DNA of 64,000 bases from Betaproteobacteria bacterium HGW-Betaproteobacteria-7 (GTDB taxonomy: Bacteria; Pseudomonadota; Gammaproteobacteria; Burkholderiales; Rhodocyclaceae), in assembly GCA_002840765.1 (NCBI GenBank), contig PHCE01000001.1, forward strand, positions 124,001 through 188,000, read 5' to 3'. The number at the start of each line of letters is the position of its first letter. Positions within the stretch are counted from its first letter, which is position 1. Below the pieces are notes generated by a model that was given only the letters and a program-made list of their open reading frames with translations, had not been told where the DNA came from and did not search any database. Of the stretch, positions 26,768 through 36,204 are shown one piece after another. A program made the translations under genes and the position numbers.

Positions 26768-29539
26768 ATGAAAAAGCCTACCTCCATCATTTCTACCGCG
26801 ATTTCAACCGCCCTGCTGGCTGCCTTTCTCGGCGGCTGCGGCGGCGACGATCCAGCCCAACTGATCGCCTCTGGCAAGGATTTCCTGGCCAAAAACGACA
26901 ACAAGGCCGCAGTCATTCAGCTGAAGAATGCCCTGCAGGCCGATCCTGATCTCGGCGAAGCGCGCTTCCTGCTCGGCAAGGCCCTGCTGGCCAGCGGCGA
27001 TGTCGCCGGCGCCGAAGTCGAATTGCGCAAGGCCTACAACCTGAAGTACGCCAGCGACGATGTCGTTCCCCTCCTCGCCCAGGCCATGCTGACCAACGGC
27101 CAGGCAAAGAAGGTAACCGATGAGTTCGCGACCACCGAGCTGGGCACCAACCTGGCCAAGGCCAGTTTGAAAACCGTCCTCAGCACCGCCTGGGCCATCC
27201 AGGACAAGAACGAACAGGCGAACAACGAACTGACCAGCGCCCTCGCCGCCCAGGCAGACTACGCCCCGGCCCTGCTCGCCCAGTCACGGCAGAAGGCAAT
27301 CAGCAGCGACCTGCCCGGTGCCCTGAAAATTGTTGAAGGCGTGCTCGTCGCCAATCCCAAGGATCATGATGCCCTGCTCCTGGCCGGTTCGCTGCTGGCA
27401 GCAACATCGGATAGCCAGGGTGCGCTTGAGCGCTATCGCCAGGCGGTCACCGTCAAACCTGATTCCCTGATGGCTCACTCGGCAGTCATATCGACACTGT
27501 TCCAGTTGCGTAAACCAGAAGATGCAGCGGTGCAGATCGAAGCGATGCAGAAGATCGCCCCCAAGCATCCGCAGACACTCTACCTTTCCGGGCAATCGGC
27601 CTATCAGCGCAAGGACTTCAAGGCGGCGCGCGAAATCAGCCAGGAACTCCTGAAAGTAACCCCCGACAACGTCAGTGCCCTGCTGCTCGCTGGCGCCAGC
27701 GAGTTCCAGCTGCGCTCTTACTTGCAGGCGGAGGCGCATCTGAGCAAGCTGCTGCAGAAGAGTCCCAACTCGGCGCTGGGCCGCCGCCTGCTCGTCGCCA
27801 CCTACCTCCGTTCCGGTCAGGCAACCAAGGCCATGGCCGCCCTGCAACCAGCACTTGAACAAATCGAAAATGATCCCACCCTGCTCGCCCTGGCGGGCGA
27901 AACCTATCTAATGAACGGCGATGCGGACAAGTCTGCGGAATACTTCGCCAAGGCCGCGAAACTTGACCCGGACAACAAAGGCAAGCAGGTTTCCGTCGCC
28001 ATTGCCCATCTCGCCCAAGGCAAGAGCGGTGCTGTGACGGAGCTGGAACAGATTGCCAGTACCGACAGCGGGACCAGCGCCGATCTGGCGCTGATTGCCA
28101 CCCATCTGAAAGCCAGGCAACTAGACAAAGCGCTGAAAGCCATCGACGCACTTGAGAAAAAGCAACCTGACAACGCGGCAACCCACAACCTGCGCGGACG
28201 TACATTGCTCGGCAAGAAAGACATCGTCGGCGCCCGAGTCAGCTTCGCGAAGGCCCTGCAACTCAATCCCACCTTCTTCCCTGCAGCCGCCAGCCTAGCT
28301 GCCCTTGACGTCGCCGACAAAAAACCCGAGGAGGCCCGCAAGCGCTTCGAGGCGATACTCGCCGTCGATCCCAAGCATGCCCAGGCCCTGCTCGCCACCG
28401 CCGAACTGGCAACCAGCACGGGCGGCAAACCGGCAGAAGTTGAAAAACTGATCGGTAACGCTGTTCTGGCCAATCCTCAGGACATTACGGCCCGCCTTGC
28501 GCTGATCCAGCACCATCTGAAGAACAAGGATAACAAGAAGGCAATGACCGCAGCCAATGATGCAACGGCCGCCATACCCGATCGGCCCGAAATCCTTGAT
28601 GCACTCGGCCGAACCCAGCAAATATCCGGGGATACCAGCCAGGCACTGAACACTTACGGCAAACTGGCCACCCTGCAGCCGACCTCACCTTTGGCCCACA
28701 TGCGTCTGGCGGAAATCCATCTGGCCGAGAAAAACCGCGACGAAGCAGTCAAGAACCTGCGGAAGGCTCTGGAGATCCGGCCGGATTTGCTTGACGCCCA
28801 GCGCGGCCTGATTCTGTTCTTCGTTGAGGACAAGAAAATGGCTGAAGCCTTGGCCGTTACCCGTCAGATACAGCAACAACGACCCAAGGAAGCCATCGGC
28901 CACATTCTCGAAGGTGATGCTCATGCCACCGCCAGCTCCTGGCCAGAAGCCATCAAGGCATATCGTGCCGGCCTCAAGCTTGAGCCTTCCCCGGATCTGG
29001 CAATCAAGCTTTTCAGCGCGCTGAAAGCCTCGGGCAACACTGCCGAAGCCGAGCGCTGGGCGGCAACGTGGATGAAGGAGTATCCGAAGGATATCGCCCT
29101 GCGCATGCATCAGGGAGATATTGCTCTCGCGCGCAAGGATTACGAGAGTGCAGCCCAGATTTATCGCGCTGCTCTTGAAATTCAGCCAGAGAATCCCCTG
29201 ATTCTCAACAACCTGGCCTGGGTCTCGGGCCAGCTTAAGTCGCCAAAGGCGATTGAATACGCGGAAAAGGCCAATCGCATCGCTCCCAATCAGCCCGCTG
29301 TCATGGATACCCTAGCTATGCTGCTGGCCGAAAAGGGTGATTCTGCGCAGGCAATCGAACTGCTGCGCAAGGCGATGCAGATTGCTCCGCAAGCCGCACT
29401 GGTCCAGTTGAACCTTGCCAAGGTACTAATCGGCAGCGGTCAAAAGGATGCGGCGCGCAAGGAACTGGACGAATTGGCCAAGCTGGGCGACAAGTTCACC
29501 GGCCATTCGGAAGTCGCGCGTCTGCAAAAGGAACTCTGA
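26768..29539 (+). CDS. prsT: XrtA/PEP-CTERM system TPR-repeat lipoprotein PrsT
   Basis: 923 residues. The N terminus is a lipoprotein signal with lipobox LGGC (Cys24): ISTALLAAFLGGC followed by GGDD. The rest is an almost continuous array of TPR units, visible as repeated A-x-x-x-L/Y-x-x-A-L-x-x-x-P patterns, for example AEVELRKAYNLKYASDDVVPLLAQAML and YESAAQIYRAALEIQPENPLILNNLAWV. Such a size and layout is typical of PrsT, a periplasmic scaffold anchored in a membrane. GGDD after the Cys suggests possible inner-membrane retention, but that rule is from enterobacteria. It starts 24 bases after prsR. Confidence 0.93.
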   Translation: MKKPTSIISTAISTALLAAFLGGCGGDDPAQLIASGKDFLAKNDNKAAVIQLKNALQADPDLGEARFLLGKALLASGDVAGAEVELRKAYNLKYASDDVVPLLAQAMLTNGQAKKVTDEFATTELGTNLAKASLKTVLSTAWAIQDKNEQANNELTSALAAQADYAPALLAQSRQKAISSDLPGALKIVEGVLVANPKDHDALLLAGSLLAATSDSQGALERYRQAVTVKPDSLMAHSAVISTLFQLRKPEDAAVQIEAMQKIAPKHPQTLYLSGQSAYQRKDFKAAREISQELLKVTPDNVSALLLAGASEFQLRSYLQAEAHLSKLLQKSPNSALGRRLLVATYLRSGQATKAMAALQPALEQIENDPTLLALAGETYLMNGDADKSAEYFAKAAKLDPDNKGKQVSVAIAHLAQGKSGAVTELEQIASTDSGTSADLALIATHLKARQLDKALKAIDALEKKQPDNAATHNLRGRTLLGKKDIVGARVSFAKALQLNPTFFPAAASLAALDVADKKPEEARKRFEAILAVDPKHAQALLATAELATSTGGKPAEVEKLIGNAVLANPQDITARLALIQHHLKNKDNKKAMTAANDATAAIPDRPEILDALGRTQQISGDTSQALNTYGKLATLQPTSPLAHMRLAEIHLAEKNRDEAVKNLRKALEIRPDLLDAQRGLILFFVEDKKMAEALAVTRQIQQQRPKEAIGHILEGDAHATASSWPEAIKAYRAGLKLEPSPDLAIKLFSALKASGNTAEAERWAATWMKEYPKDIALRMHQGDIALARKDYESAAQIYRAALEIQPENPLILNNLAWVSGQLKSPKAIEYAEKANRIAPNQPAVMDTLAMLLAEKGDSAQAIELLRKAMQIAPQAALVQLNLAKVLIGSGQKDAARKELDELAKLGDKFTGHSEVARLQKEL

Positions 29540-29599
29540 CTCGGCCGCACCGCCCTATCCAATATACAAAACCATAACGCTTACTCTTCAAGGAAAAAC

Positions 29600-30880
<1,281 letters not shown>

Positions 30881-30889
30881 GGAGTTCCG

Positions 30890-31768
30890 ATGAAGCCTCG
30901 CCGTCCGGCATTTCGCCCCCTGCCCTGGGTGTTGCTCACCCTGCTGGCAACGGGCGTCTATACCCGGCCGGCGCTGGCTGATCCGGCCAAGGCCAGCGCC
31001 CTGCGTGTCGAAGCCGCCCAGTACGAGCATGGTGACGGTGTGGACCGTGATCCCGAGAAGGCGGTTCAACTGTATTGCGAAGCCTCGCGGCTCGGCGATG
31101 TTGTCGCCCAGTACAACCTCGGCTGGATGTACGCCAACGGCCGCGGCATAGCCCGTGATGACGCTACGGCCGCCTGGTTTTTCTCGATGGCGGCCAAACA
31201 GGGCGATCCGCTGGCCGAACGCATGCTGCGCCAGGTCGGTGATCCGTTGGCCCAGGCTCCAGCCTGCCTGTTCGATACTGACGGTCACGACATCGTCGCC
31301 CGGGCGATTCCCGAGCACCGCAAGGTCATGGATCTGGTGCGCAAGCTGGCACCCGAATACGGCGTCTATCCGCGCCTGGCCATGGCCATCATCCGCGCCG
31401 AATCCAATTTCAACCCGGCCGCCGTCTCACCAAAGAATGCCCAGGGCCTGATGCAATTGATTCCAGAAACGGCTGAACGCTTCAATGTCCGCAAGCCCTT
31501 CGATCCGGAACAGAACATTCGTGGCGGTCTCTCCTATCTGCGCTGGCTGCTCGCCTACTTCAAGGGCGATGTCGAACTCGTCGCCGCTGCCTACAACGCT
31601 GGTGAAGGCGCGGTGAATCGCTACGCGGGTATTCCTCCCTATCCGGAAACCCAGGGTTACGTGCGGCGTATCCGAGAGATTTTCAAGCGCGAGGATCATC
31701 CCTTCGACCCGGCCATTACCGAGCCCTCACCCAACTTGCCGAAGATCAACAAGCGCAGGTTGATGTGA
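30890..31768 (+). CDS. Periplasmic lytic transglycosylase with Sel1 repeats
   Basis: 292 residues. A signal peptide (FRPLPWVLLTLLATGVYTRPALA) is followed by two Sel1-like repeats (AVQLYCEASRLGDVVAQYNLGWMYANGRGIARDDATAAWFFSMAAKQGDPLAE). A SLT domain then has the catalytic glutamate in MAIIRAESNFNPAAVSPKNAQGLMQLIPETAERF, plus GGLSYLRWLLAYFKGDVELVAAAYNAGEGAV and the GIPPYPETQGYVRRI end. It cuts peptidoglycan non-hydrolytically, perhaps making room for envelope-spanning machinery. It is 9 bases after the dehydrogenase gene and overlaps the protease gene by 4 bases. Confidence 0.9.
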   Translation: MKPRRPAFRPLPWVLLTLLATGVYTRPALADPAKASALRVEAAQYEHGDGVDRDPEKAVQLYCEASRLGDVVAQYNLGWMYANGRGIARDDATAAWFFSMAAKQGDPLAERMLRQVGDPLAQAPACLFDTDGHDIVARAIPEHRKVMDLVRKLAPEYGVYPRLAMAIIRAESNFNPAAVSPKNAQGLMQLIPETAERFNVRKPFDPEQNIRGGLSYLRWLLAYFKGDVELVAAAYNAGEGAVNRYAGIPPYPETQGYVRRIREIFKREDHPFDPAITEPSPNLPKINKRRLM

Positions 31769-32529
31769 GGGTGCTCAGACGCACCACTGCCCTCGTGCTC
31801 AGCACCTGTCTGGCCCTGTCGGCAATAGCCGCCGATTTGGTGGACACCATCGCCCGCGTCAAGCCGTCGATTGTCGTCGTCGGCACTTATCAGAAAACCG
31901 CCAGCCCGCAATTCAACATGCGCGGCACGGGTTTCGTCATCGGCAACGGTAACCTGGTCGCTACCAATGCCCATGTCGTGCCCCAGGAAAGCGGCCCGGA
32001 CGACCCGGCCCTGGTCATTCATGTGCGCACCGGCGAGGCTTCGTCCCAACTGCGCGGCGCCCGCCTGATCAGCCGTGATGTCGAACGCGATCTGGCAGTA
32101 CTGCGTGTCGATGGCTTGCCCCTGCCTGCCTTGCTCCTGCGCGACTCAGATTCCGTTCGCGAAGGCCAGATGATCGGCTTCACCGGTTTCCCAATTGGCG
32201 GCGCACTGGGTTTTTCGCCGGTCACGCATCGCGGCATGATCGCCTCGATCACACCCATCGTGCTACCCGGCGGTACGGCACGCCAACTGAACGAAAAAGC
32301 AATTCGCCAGATCAAGCGCGGCAGCTTCAACATCTTTCAACTTGATGCAACGGCCTATCCGGGCAACAGCGGCAGCCCCGTCTTCGATCCGGAGACCGGC
32401 GAGGTGATCGGCGTCATCAACATGGTTTTCATCAAGGGCAGCAAGGAGTCGGCCCTCAGCCACCCTTCGGGAATCAGCTATGCAATCCCGGCCAATTACC
32501 TTAAAAGCCTGGTCGATCAGGGACGCTGA
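31765..32529 (+). CDS. Trypsin-like serine protease (S1C type) without PDZ domain
   Basis: 254 residues. It starts at a GTG overlapping the stop of the transglycosylase gene (GTGA); a second GTG 6 bases later is possible. A signal peptide (LRRTTALVLSTCLALSAIAA) precedes a chymotrypsin fold with the triad visible: LVATNAHVVPQ (His), DVERDLAVLRVDG (Asp) and DATAYPGNSGSPVFD (Ser). There is no PDZ domain after it, unlike DegP/DegS. It is probably periplasmic. Its coupling to a muramidase gene suggests a joint role in envelope remodelling. It converges with the nucleotidyltransferase gene and overlaps its end by 13 bases. Confidence 0.88.
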   Translation: MRVLRRTTALVLSTCLALSAIAADLVDTIARVKPSIVVVGTYQKTASPQFNMRGTGFVIGNGNLVATNAHVVPQESGPDDPALVIHVRTGEASSQLRGARLISRDVERDLAVLRVDGLPLPALLLRDSDSVREGQMIGFTGFPIGGALGFSPVTHRGMIASITPIVLPGGTARQLNEKAIRQIKRGSFNIFQLDATAYPGNSGSPVFDPETGEVIGVINMVFIKGSKESALSHPSGISYAIPANYLKSLVDQGR

Positions 32530-33593
32530 ACGTCGGCTGTCGGCACGGACAGCATGCCGACCCGCAACTTGTGGGCGAGGTGCACCAGTAGCAAGCGTCC
32601 CGGCAGGCGCAAGGAAACTTCGCGGATTAACAAGATAAGATCGGCGACCGCCTGGAATGCCGGGCGGGTTTCCGGATGGCGTGGCTTCACTGCCAGTTCC
32701 AGCAGAGCGAGCAGCGAACCCCGCTGTAGGGGTAGTTTGTTCTCGGGGATCGGCGTCGCAAAGAAACGATGTACCAGCCACAATGCCTGGCCAAGCATCG
32801 TACTCAGACCGACTTCCTGCGCACGCTGGCCAAGACGCCCCCAAAAGCCCTCATCAGAACCAGAAAAGTGACGAAGCAGGACATCGAGATCCCACAAGTC
32901 GCGCAAGCCATGGTCGAATTCCCCGTTAAGCAGGAGATGCGCTATCGAATGGAGAAGCATATCTTCATCCTGCAGTCGCCACCAACGGCTGCCATCGCCA
33001 ACGGGCTTTGCGCTGGCCAACATCGCTGCCGAATCGATGGCAATCCGGCAGGTCGGCATGACTAGCGAATGGTGAAGATCAATCGTCGTTCCACGCTTTA
33101 GATGGGTCAACGGCGGGATTTCATGAGACCACTCGCGATAGTAGCGTTCGTCGTAAGCCTCAATCTGTCCGGCAACCCAGCCACCGAGCATGAGTTCAGC
33201 TTCAACGTTCGCAATTTGTTGGTGCGCCACCAACAAATCGATGTCGCTGAAGATGCGACCTTCGGCAGCTGGCAGGCCAAGGGCCACGTAGGATGCCCCC
33301 TTGAGCAGCAAGACGGGCGTTTCGACACGCGCCAAGGCGGTGGCGATGTGTGAGAGTTCCCGCTGGACATCGCTGCGGAATGCCTCGCCCTGGATTAGCG
33401 CCGCCTCCAGTTGCCGGCTCGTTCGAGCCGGCAGATCCGCGATCAGGCCAAGCGCCTTGCAGCGGCAGGCCAGACGAACCAGCAGGCCGGCACGCCGGGC
33501 CTCTGCCAGCAGCAGGCTGCATGTTTCCGGATCGAATGTCCTTACGACAATCGGATCGAGGAGAAAATGAAGCAACGGCGAATGATCAGCCAT
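32517..33593 (-). CDS. Nucleotidyltransferase-fold protein of the HPr-rel-A type cassette
   Basis: 358 residues from ATG 33593 (MADHSPLLHFLLDP); the ORF track runs 39 residues further into the kinase gene. The core VLLLKGASYVALGLPAAEGRIFSDIDLLVA matches the uncharacterised nucleotidyltransferase family (PF14907 type): an L-K-G segment followed by R-x-x-S-D-I-D-L-L-V with the two metal-binding aspartates. THLKRGTTIDLHHSL and LLHSIAHLLLNGEFDHGLRDLWDLDVLL are further family blocks. A homologue (PsmN) adds groups to a phosphorylated lasso peptide, so modifying a peptide or protein phosphate is a reasonable idea. It overlaps the kinase gene by 8 bases. Confidence 0.82.
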   Translation of the reverse strand: MADHSPLLHFLLDPIVVRTFDPETCSLLLAEARRAGLLVRLACRCKALGLIADLPARTSRQLEAALIQGEAFRSDVQRELSHIATALARVETPVLLLKGASYVALGLPAAEGRIFSDIDLLVAHQQIANVEAELMLGGWVAGQIEAYDERYYREWSHEIPPLTHLKRGTTIDLHHSLVMPTCRIAIDSAAMLASAKPVGDGSRWWRLQDEDMLLHSIAHLLLNGEFDHGLRDLWDLDVLLRHFSGSDEGFWGRLGQRAQEVGLSTMLGQALWLVHRFFATPIPENKLPLQRGSLLALLELAVKPRHPETRPAFQAVADLILLIREVSLRLPGRLLLVHLAHKLRVGMLSVPTADVQRP

Positions 33594-34497
33594 ACTGCGC
33601 CGCCAGATCACGTAAAGCGTCACGTGCTTCATCCAGAGATGAGTACTCGAGATCCCAGGCCTCTGCAGTGCCAACCAGATCCGCCAAGCGGACAAAGCCG
33701 GCAGGACCAAGATTCGAATAGTTGAAAGACTGATCTATCAGCCGCATTGCCGCCCGTCCCTGAGCAACAGGTTCGATGCTCAAGGAAGCGCCGGCCTGCC
33801 ATTTCGGGAATACGATCAAGCGAGGAATGGCCAGTTCGGAAGCTCGCGCCACTGCCGAGGCGGGCGCTGGAACATGGCCAATCGTTCCCTTGTGAGTATC
33901 GCGAGCCAACGGGCCAAGGACCACTTCAGGATGACGCGTACGAATGACTTCAATCGAGTCATTTTTCAGACTGACCGGCCTTGGACAAGGTTGTAGTCTC
34001 CCCTCGGTATCGATCAGCGCCAGTTCATCCGATAGCAGACGCCACCCGGAGAGCGCCATTTCTGCGGCTAGTGTGCTCTTGCCACTGCCCGAGGTCGCGG
34101 AAAGGAGAACACCCTTTCCGCCCGTTTCAAGAACTGCTGAGTGAAGGATCAGGAACTGGTGCGCGTGGGCGCCAATACTCCAGTTGAAGCCCCATTCGAA
34201 CAAAGCGTGTGCATGATCTGTTGCCACAGGCAGGAATGGGCGCTCGCCGGACAATTCGAAAACCACGTTGTGCCGGATGTAACGTCGGAGCAGATTGGGA
34301 TGAATGACCCCGATGTCGTAATCAAACTCGCCACCGTCAAGATTGCAGGGGTGGTCCGCATAGAGAACCTGGAGCGCTGAAGCAAATCCCCAAATATCAC
34401 TTGTCACCTTGACCCGGAAACTCCCCGCATCAAGCCGAAAACGACCACTGGTCAGACTTTCCCGAATATCTTCTGGCGACAGTTCCCGAACGATCAA
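33586..34497 (-). CDS. HprK-related kinase A
   Basis: 303 residues, starting at a TTG that overlaps the preceding stop (TTGA). HPr kinase-like P-loop: VLETGGKGVLLSATSGSGKSTLAAEMALSGWRLLSDELALID, with GSGKST at 137-142 and the acidic S-D-E Walker B. Upstream, HQFLILHSAVLE has the family His-Ser pair. It lacks the HprK N-terminal domain. Relatives with this architecture occur next to PqqD-like and PF14907 genes (HPr-rel-A system) and in lasso-peptide clusters, where a homologous kinase phosphorylates the peptide C terminus. Here the probable substrate is the exported protein encoded first in the operon; that is inference. Confidence 0.87.
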   Translation of the reverse strand: MIVRELSPEDIRESLTSGRFRLDAGSFRVKVTSDIWGFASALQVLYADHPCNLDGGEFDYDIGVIHPNLLRRYIRHNVVFELSGERPFLPVATDHAHALFEWGFNWSIGAHAHQFLILHSAVLETGGKGVLLSATSGSGKSTLAAEMALSGWRLLSDELALIDTEGRLQPCPRPVSLKNDSIEVIRTRHPEVVLGPLARDTHKGTIGHVPAPASAVARASELAIPRLIVFPKWQAGASLSIEPVAQGRAAMRLIDQSFNYSNLGPAGFVRLADLVGTAEAWDLEYSSLDEARDALRDLAAQYG

Positions 34498-34745
34498 TCT
34501 TCAACCAATCCCGAATTGAGAAATATGGACTGCCAGTGTGCCACAGCCATCATGTCGCTACCCAAGCGTGTTTCAAGGAAATGGCTGCATGATTGCATAT
34601 CAGGCGGCAACAATACTGTTTCGCCCGACATCCTGTCGAATAGGAACAGGCCATCCTCCAGACGGCGAAACAAAAACCGCGAGGTAATCTCGCGGTCGGT
34701 TCCAGAAAGTCCAGTCAAGTTTGACTGCCGCTCGTCAGGGTCCAT
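34494..34745 (-). CDS. PqqD-like peptide-recognition protein (HPr-rel-A type)
   Basis: 83 residues from ATG 34745, which overlaps the upstream stop by one base (TGATG); the ORF track uses the TTG just before it. The body reads FLFRRLEDGLFLFDRMSGETVLLPPDMQSCSHFLETRL: beta-hairpin, then a D-x-x-S-G-E-T turn and helix, the winged-helix pattern of PqqD/RiPP-recognition elements. These small proteins bind a peptide segment and present it to an enzyme. It stands between the putative substrate gene and the kinase gene, as a recognition subunit should. The family match is by eye and moderately weak because of its size. Confidence 0.75.
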   Translation of the reverse strand: MDPDERQSNLTGLSGTDREITSRFLFRRLEDGLFLFDRMSGETVLLPPDMQSCSHFLETRLGSDMMAVAHWQSIFLNSGLVED

Positions 34746-35359
34746 CAAGTGCCGGTGAAGGTGCTCGACAGATATTTAACGATTGTCTCAGATGACCAAG
34801 GGTTTTCCATGCCCGGTACTGGCTGATAACCCGTATTGCGATAACGCCACATATCCTGCAGCTGTTCCAGCGAGATCACCGTGGGCGGAACAAAATTAAC
34901 CTGCAGATTGCACCAGGCTGCAGCCAGATGGAAGCCCAGCTTGTACTGATCCGCAAACTTCGGTTCGTTGCGCATACCATTGCGTAACACCTGTTTCAGG
35001 GTCTTTCCGGGAAAAGCACTGGAGTCACCGAAAACAGTTGAGAAAAGTTTCCCTTCTGCACTGCTTTGTACCCAAAAACTATGATTTGGGTGCGTTGAGT
35101 TGGCCGCCTCGCTCCAAAAGCCAGGAGAACGGCCAGCACATGAGACGAGCTCACGATCGGGGCGGCTGTTGAGCAGCGCGATGGAGGCAGAGGCCGATGG
35201 TGAGAGACACAAACCTCCGTTAGCCAAGGCAGAACGGGAAGACAAGGCGAGCATCACAGGCGTTGCCAAGCCAACCCCACGCACAAAGCGGCGACGGGAT
35301 TCTGAGCCGGTTGGGGTTACCACCTGCTGGGAATCTTCGTGATGTTGGGAATCGCTCAT
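34745..35359 (-). CDS. Twin-arginine exported protein, likely substrate of the adjacent kinase cassette
   Basis: 204 residues from ATG 35359 (MSDSQHHEDSQ), chosen because GAAGAG stands just upstream; the ORF track adds 21 residues. A Tat signal is clear: SESRRRFVRGVGLATPVMLALSSRSALA, cut before NGGLCL. The mature domain has three cysteines (LCLSPSAS, VSCAGRSPGFWSEA, AWCNLQV). The SPGFW stretch recalls the [T/S]PGFWKNHP motif of many secreted proteins. The C terminus is Ser/Thr-rich: KYLSSTFTGT. No PEP-CTERM or LPXTG sorting signal is present. It is first in a four-gene operon behind a sigma-54 promoter. Function unknown. Confidence 0.75.
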   Translation of the reverse strand: MSDSQHHEDSQQVVTPTGSESRRRFVRGVGLATPVMLALSSRSALANGGLCLSPSASASIALLNSRPDRELVSCAGRSPGFWSEAANSTHPNHSFWVQSSAEGKLFSTVFGDSSAFPGKTLKQVLRNGMRNEPKFADQYKLGFHLAAAWCNLQVNFVPPTVISLEQLQDMWRYRNTGYQPVPGMENPWSSETIVKYLSSTFTGT

Positions 35360-35403
35360 AGTGTTCTCTTCGGAGTATCGATAGGTTATTTCACGCAGTT
35401 CAA

Positions 35404-35419
35404 AGCAAATTTCAAACCA
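35404..35419 (-). promoter_or_regulatory. Sigma-54 (-24/-12) promoter of the four-gene cassette
   Basis: On the - strand TGGTTTGAAATTTGCT matches TGGCACG-N4-TTGCT: GG and GC are separated by exactly 10 bases and TTGCT is complete. The expected start of transcription (~35393) leaves a leader of about 34 bases before the ATG at 35359. It is the only well-spaced -24/-12 site I found upstream of a gene in the polysaccharide/exosortase part of the window. Confidence 0.65.
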
Positions 35420-35492
35420 CAATCAGAAAAAACCAATTAATCATAAACATAAAAATAACAAACGACCTGAAAGCAGCGCCCGGATAGCTAAG

Positions 35493-35509
35493 TGTAAAGT
35501 TTCCCGACA
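35493..35509 (-). promoter_or_regulatory. Candidate enhancer (PEP-CTERM box-like) for a sigma-54 activator
   Basis: TGTCGGGAAACTTTACA on the - strand lies 75-91 bases upstream of the -24 element, a normal distance for an NtrC-class activator. PrsR encoded at 25.4-26.7 kb is such an activator. Between this and the next gene there is also the palindrome ACTTCCAGGAAGT (35553-35565). The link to PrsR is inferred, not shown. Confidence 0.4.
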
Positions 35510-35616
35510 TCGCTTTGGACGCGTCAATTGCATTGTAGATCGTCGGTGGATCACTTCCAGGAAGTAATTCACGCCAGCCGTCATACGTTTAATTGGTGCA
35601 TGGCGAAAAAGTCCGG

Positions 35617-36204
35617 CTAAGCGACCAGCCACTGCTGCAATTGGCCGACTGAGAAGGCGATGATCAGTGTGCCGGGCAGCATGCCCACCAGCGTTCCCGG
35701 AATAAAGTCCCTCAACCGCAGGTGCGAGGCACCGGCGATCATGTTAACGATGGCGAAGGGCGCGATGGGCAGCAGCCGGATGATGATGACCGAGAGCAAA
35801 CCGCGCTCGGCCAGACGGCGGCTGATCCGGTTGATGCGTTCGCCGGCGAAGCGCTGCAGACCGTCGTGCCCCAGGTAATTGCCGATAGCGTAGCTGACCA
35901 CCCCACCCAAGGTCGCCCCGGTCAGCACGTAGGCGGTAGCGGGCAAGGGGCCAAACAGTAGCGCACTGGCGACGATGATAATGCCTAGGGGCACGGCGAC
36001 GATGCTGGCGAGAAGCACACCAGCCAGTACCAACCAGACTGGCCAACTACCGGCACTCAGACGCAGCGCGGCAACCAGTTCGGCCATCCCCTGGTTATCG
36101 TCGGGGGCGTAGATATTCCAGACGACAGCGAGGGCGATCAGGGCCAGCAGCAGGCCGATGAGGGTCAGCACCCGCAGTCGGGCGAAGCGCGGCGACGGCG
36201 TCAT
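35617..36204 (-). CDS. TVP38/TMEM64 (VTT-domain) membrane protein
   Basis: 195 residues with five to six hydrophobic helices. The VTT/SNARE-associated core is visible: ASALLFGPLPATAYVLTGATLGGVVSYAIGNYLG, then GLLSVIIIRLLPIAPFAIVNMIAGASHLRLRDFIPGTLVGMLPGTLI, including the R-L-x-P-x-x-P-F motif of DedA-like proteins. Members act in lipid movement across the inner membrane or envelope homeostasis. It is the last gene of the galE operon, with its ATG overlapping the synthetase stop by one base. Specific substrate unknown. Confidence 0.87.
   Translation of the reverse strand: MTPSPRFARLRVLTLIGLLLALIALAVVWNIYAPDDNQGMAELVAALRLSAGSWPVWLVLAGVLLASIVAVPLGIIIVASALLFGPLPATAYVLTGATLGGVVSYAIGNYLGHDGLQRFAGERINRISRRLAERGLLSVIIIRLLPIAPFAIVNMIAGASHLRLRDFIPGTLVGMLPGTLIIAFSVGQLQQWLVA

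Noticed and set aside
32517-35359. Lasso-peptide biosynthetic cluster
   Set aside because: The PqqD-like, kinase and nucleotidyltransferase genes resemble lasso tailoring genes, but there is no B2 transglutaminase-like protease, no short precursor with a Gly/Ala core start, and the only asparagine-synthetase-like gene is 20 kb away in a polysaccharide operon.
35441-35632. 63-codon - strand ORF upstream of the cassette
   Set aside because: It overlaps the proposed enhancer region, has no signal or domain, and its start overlaps the end of the VTT gene.
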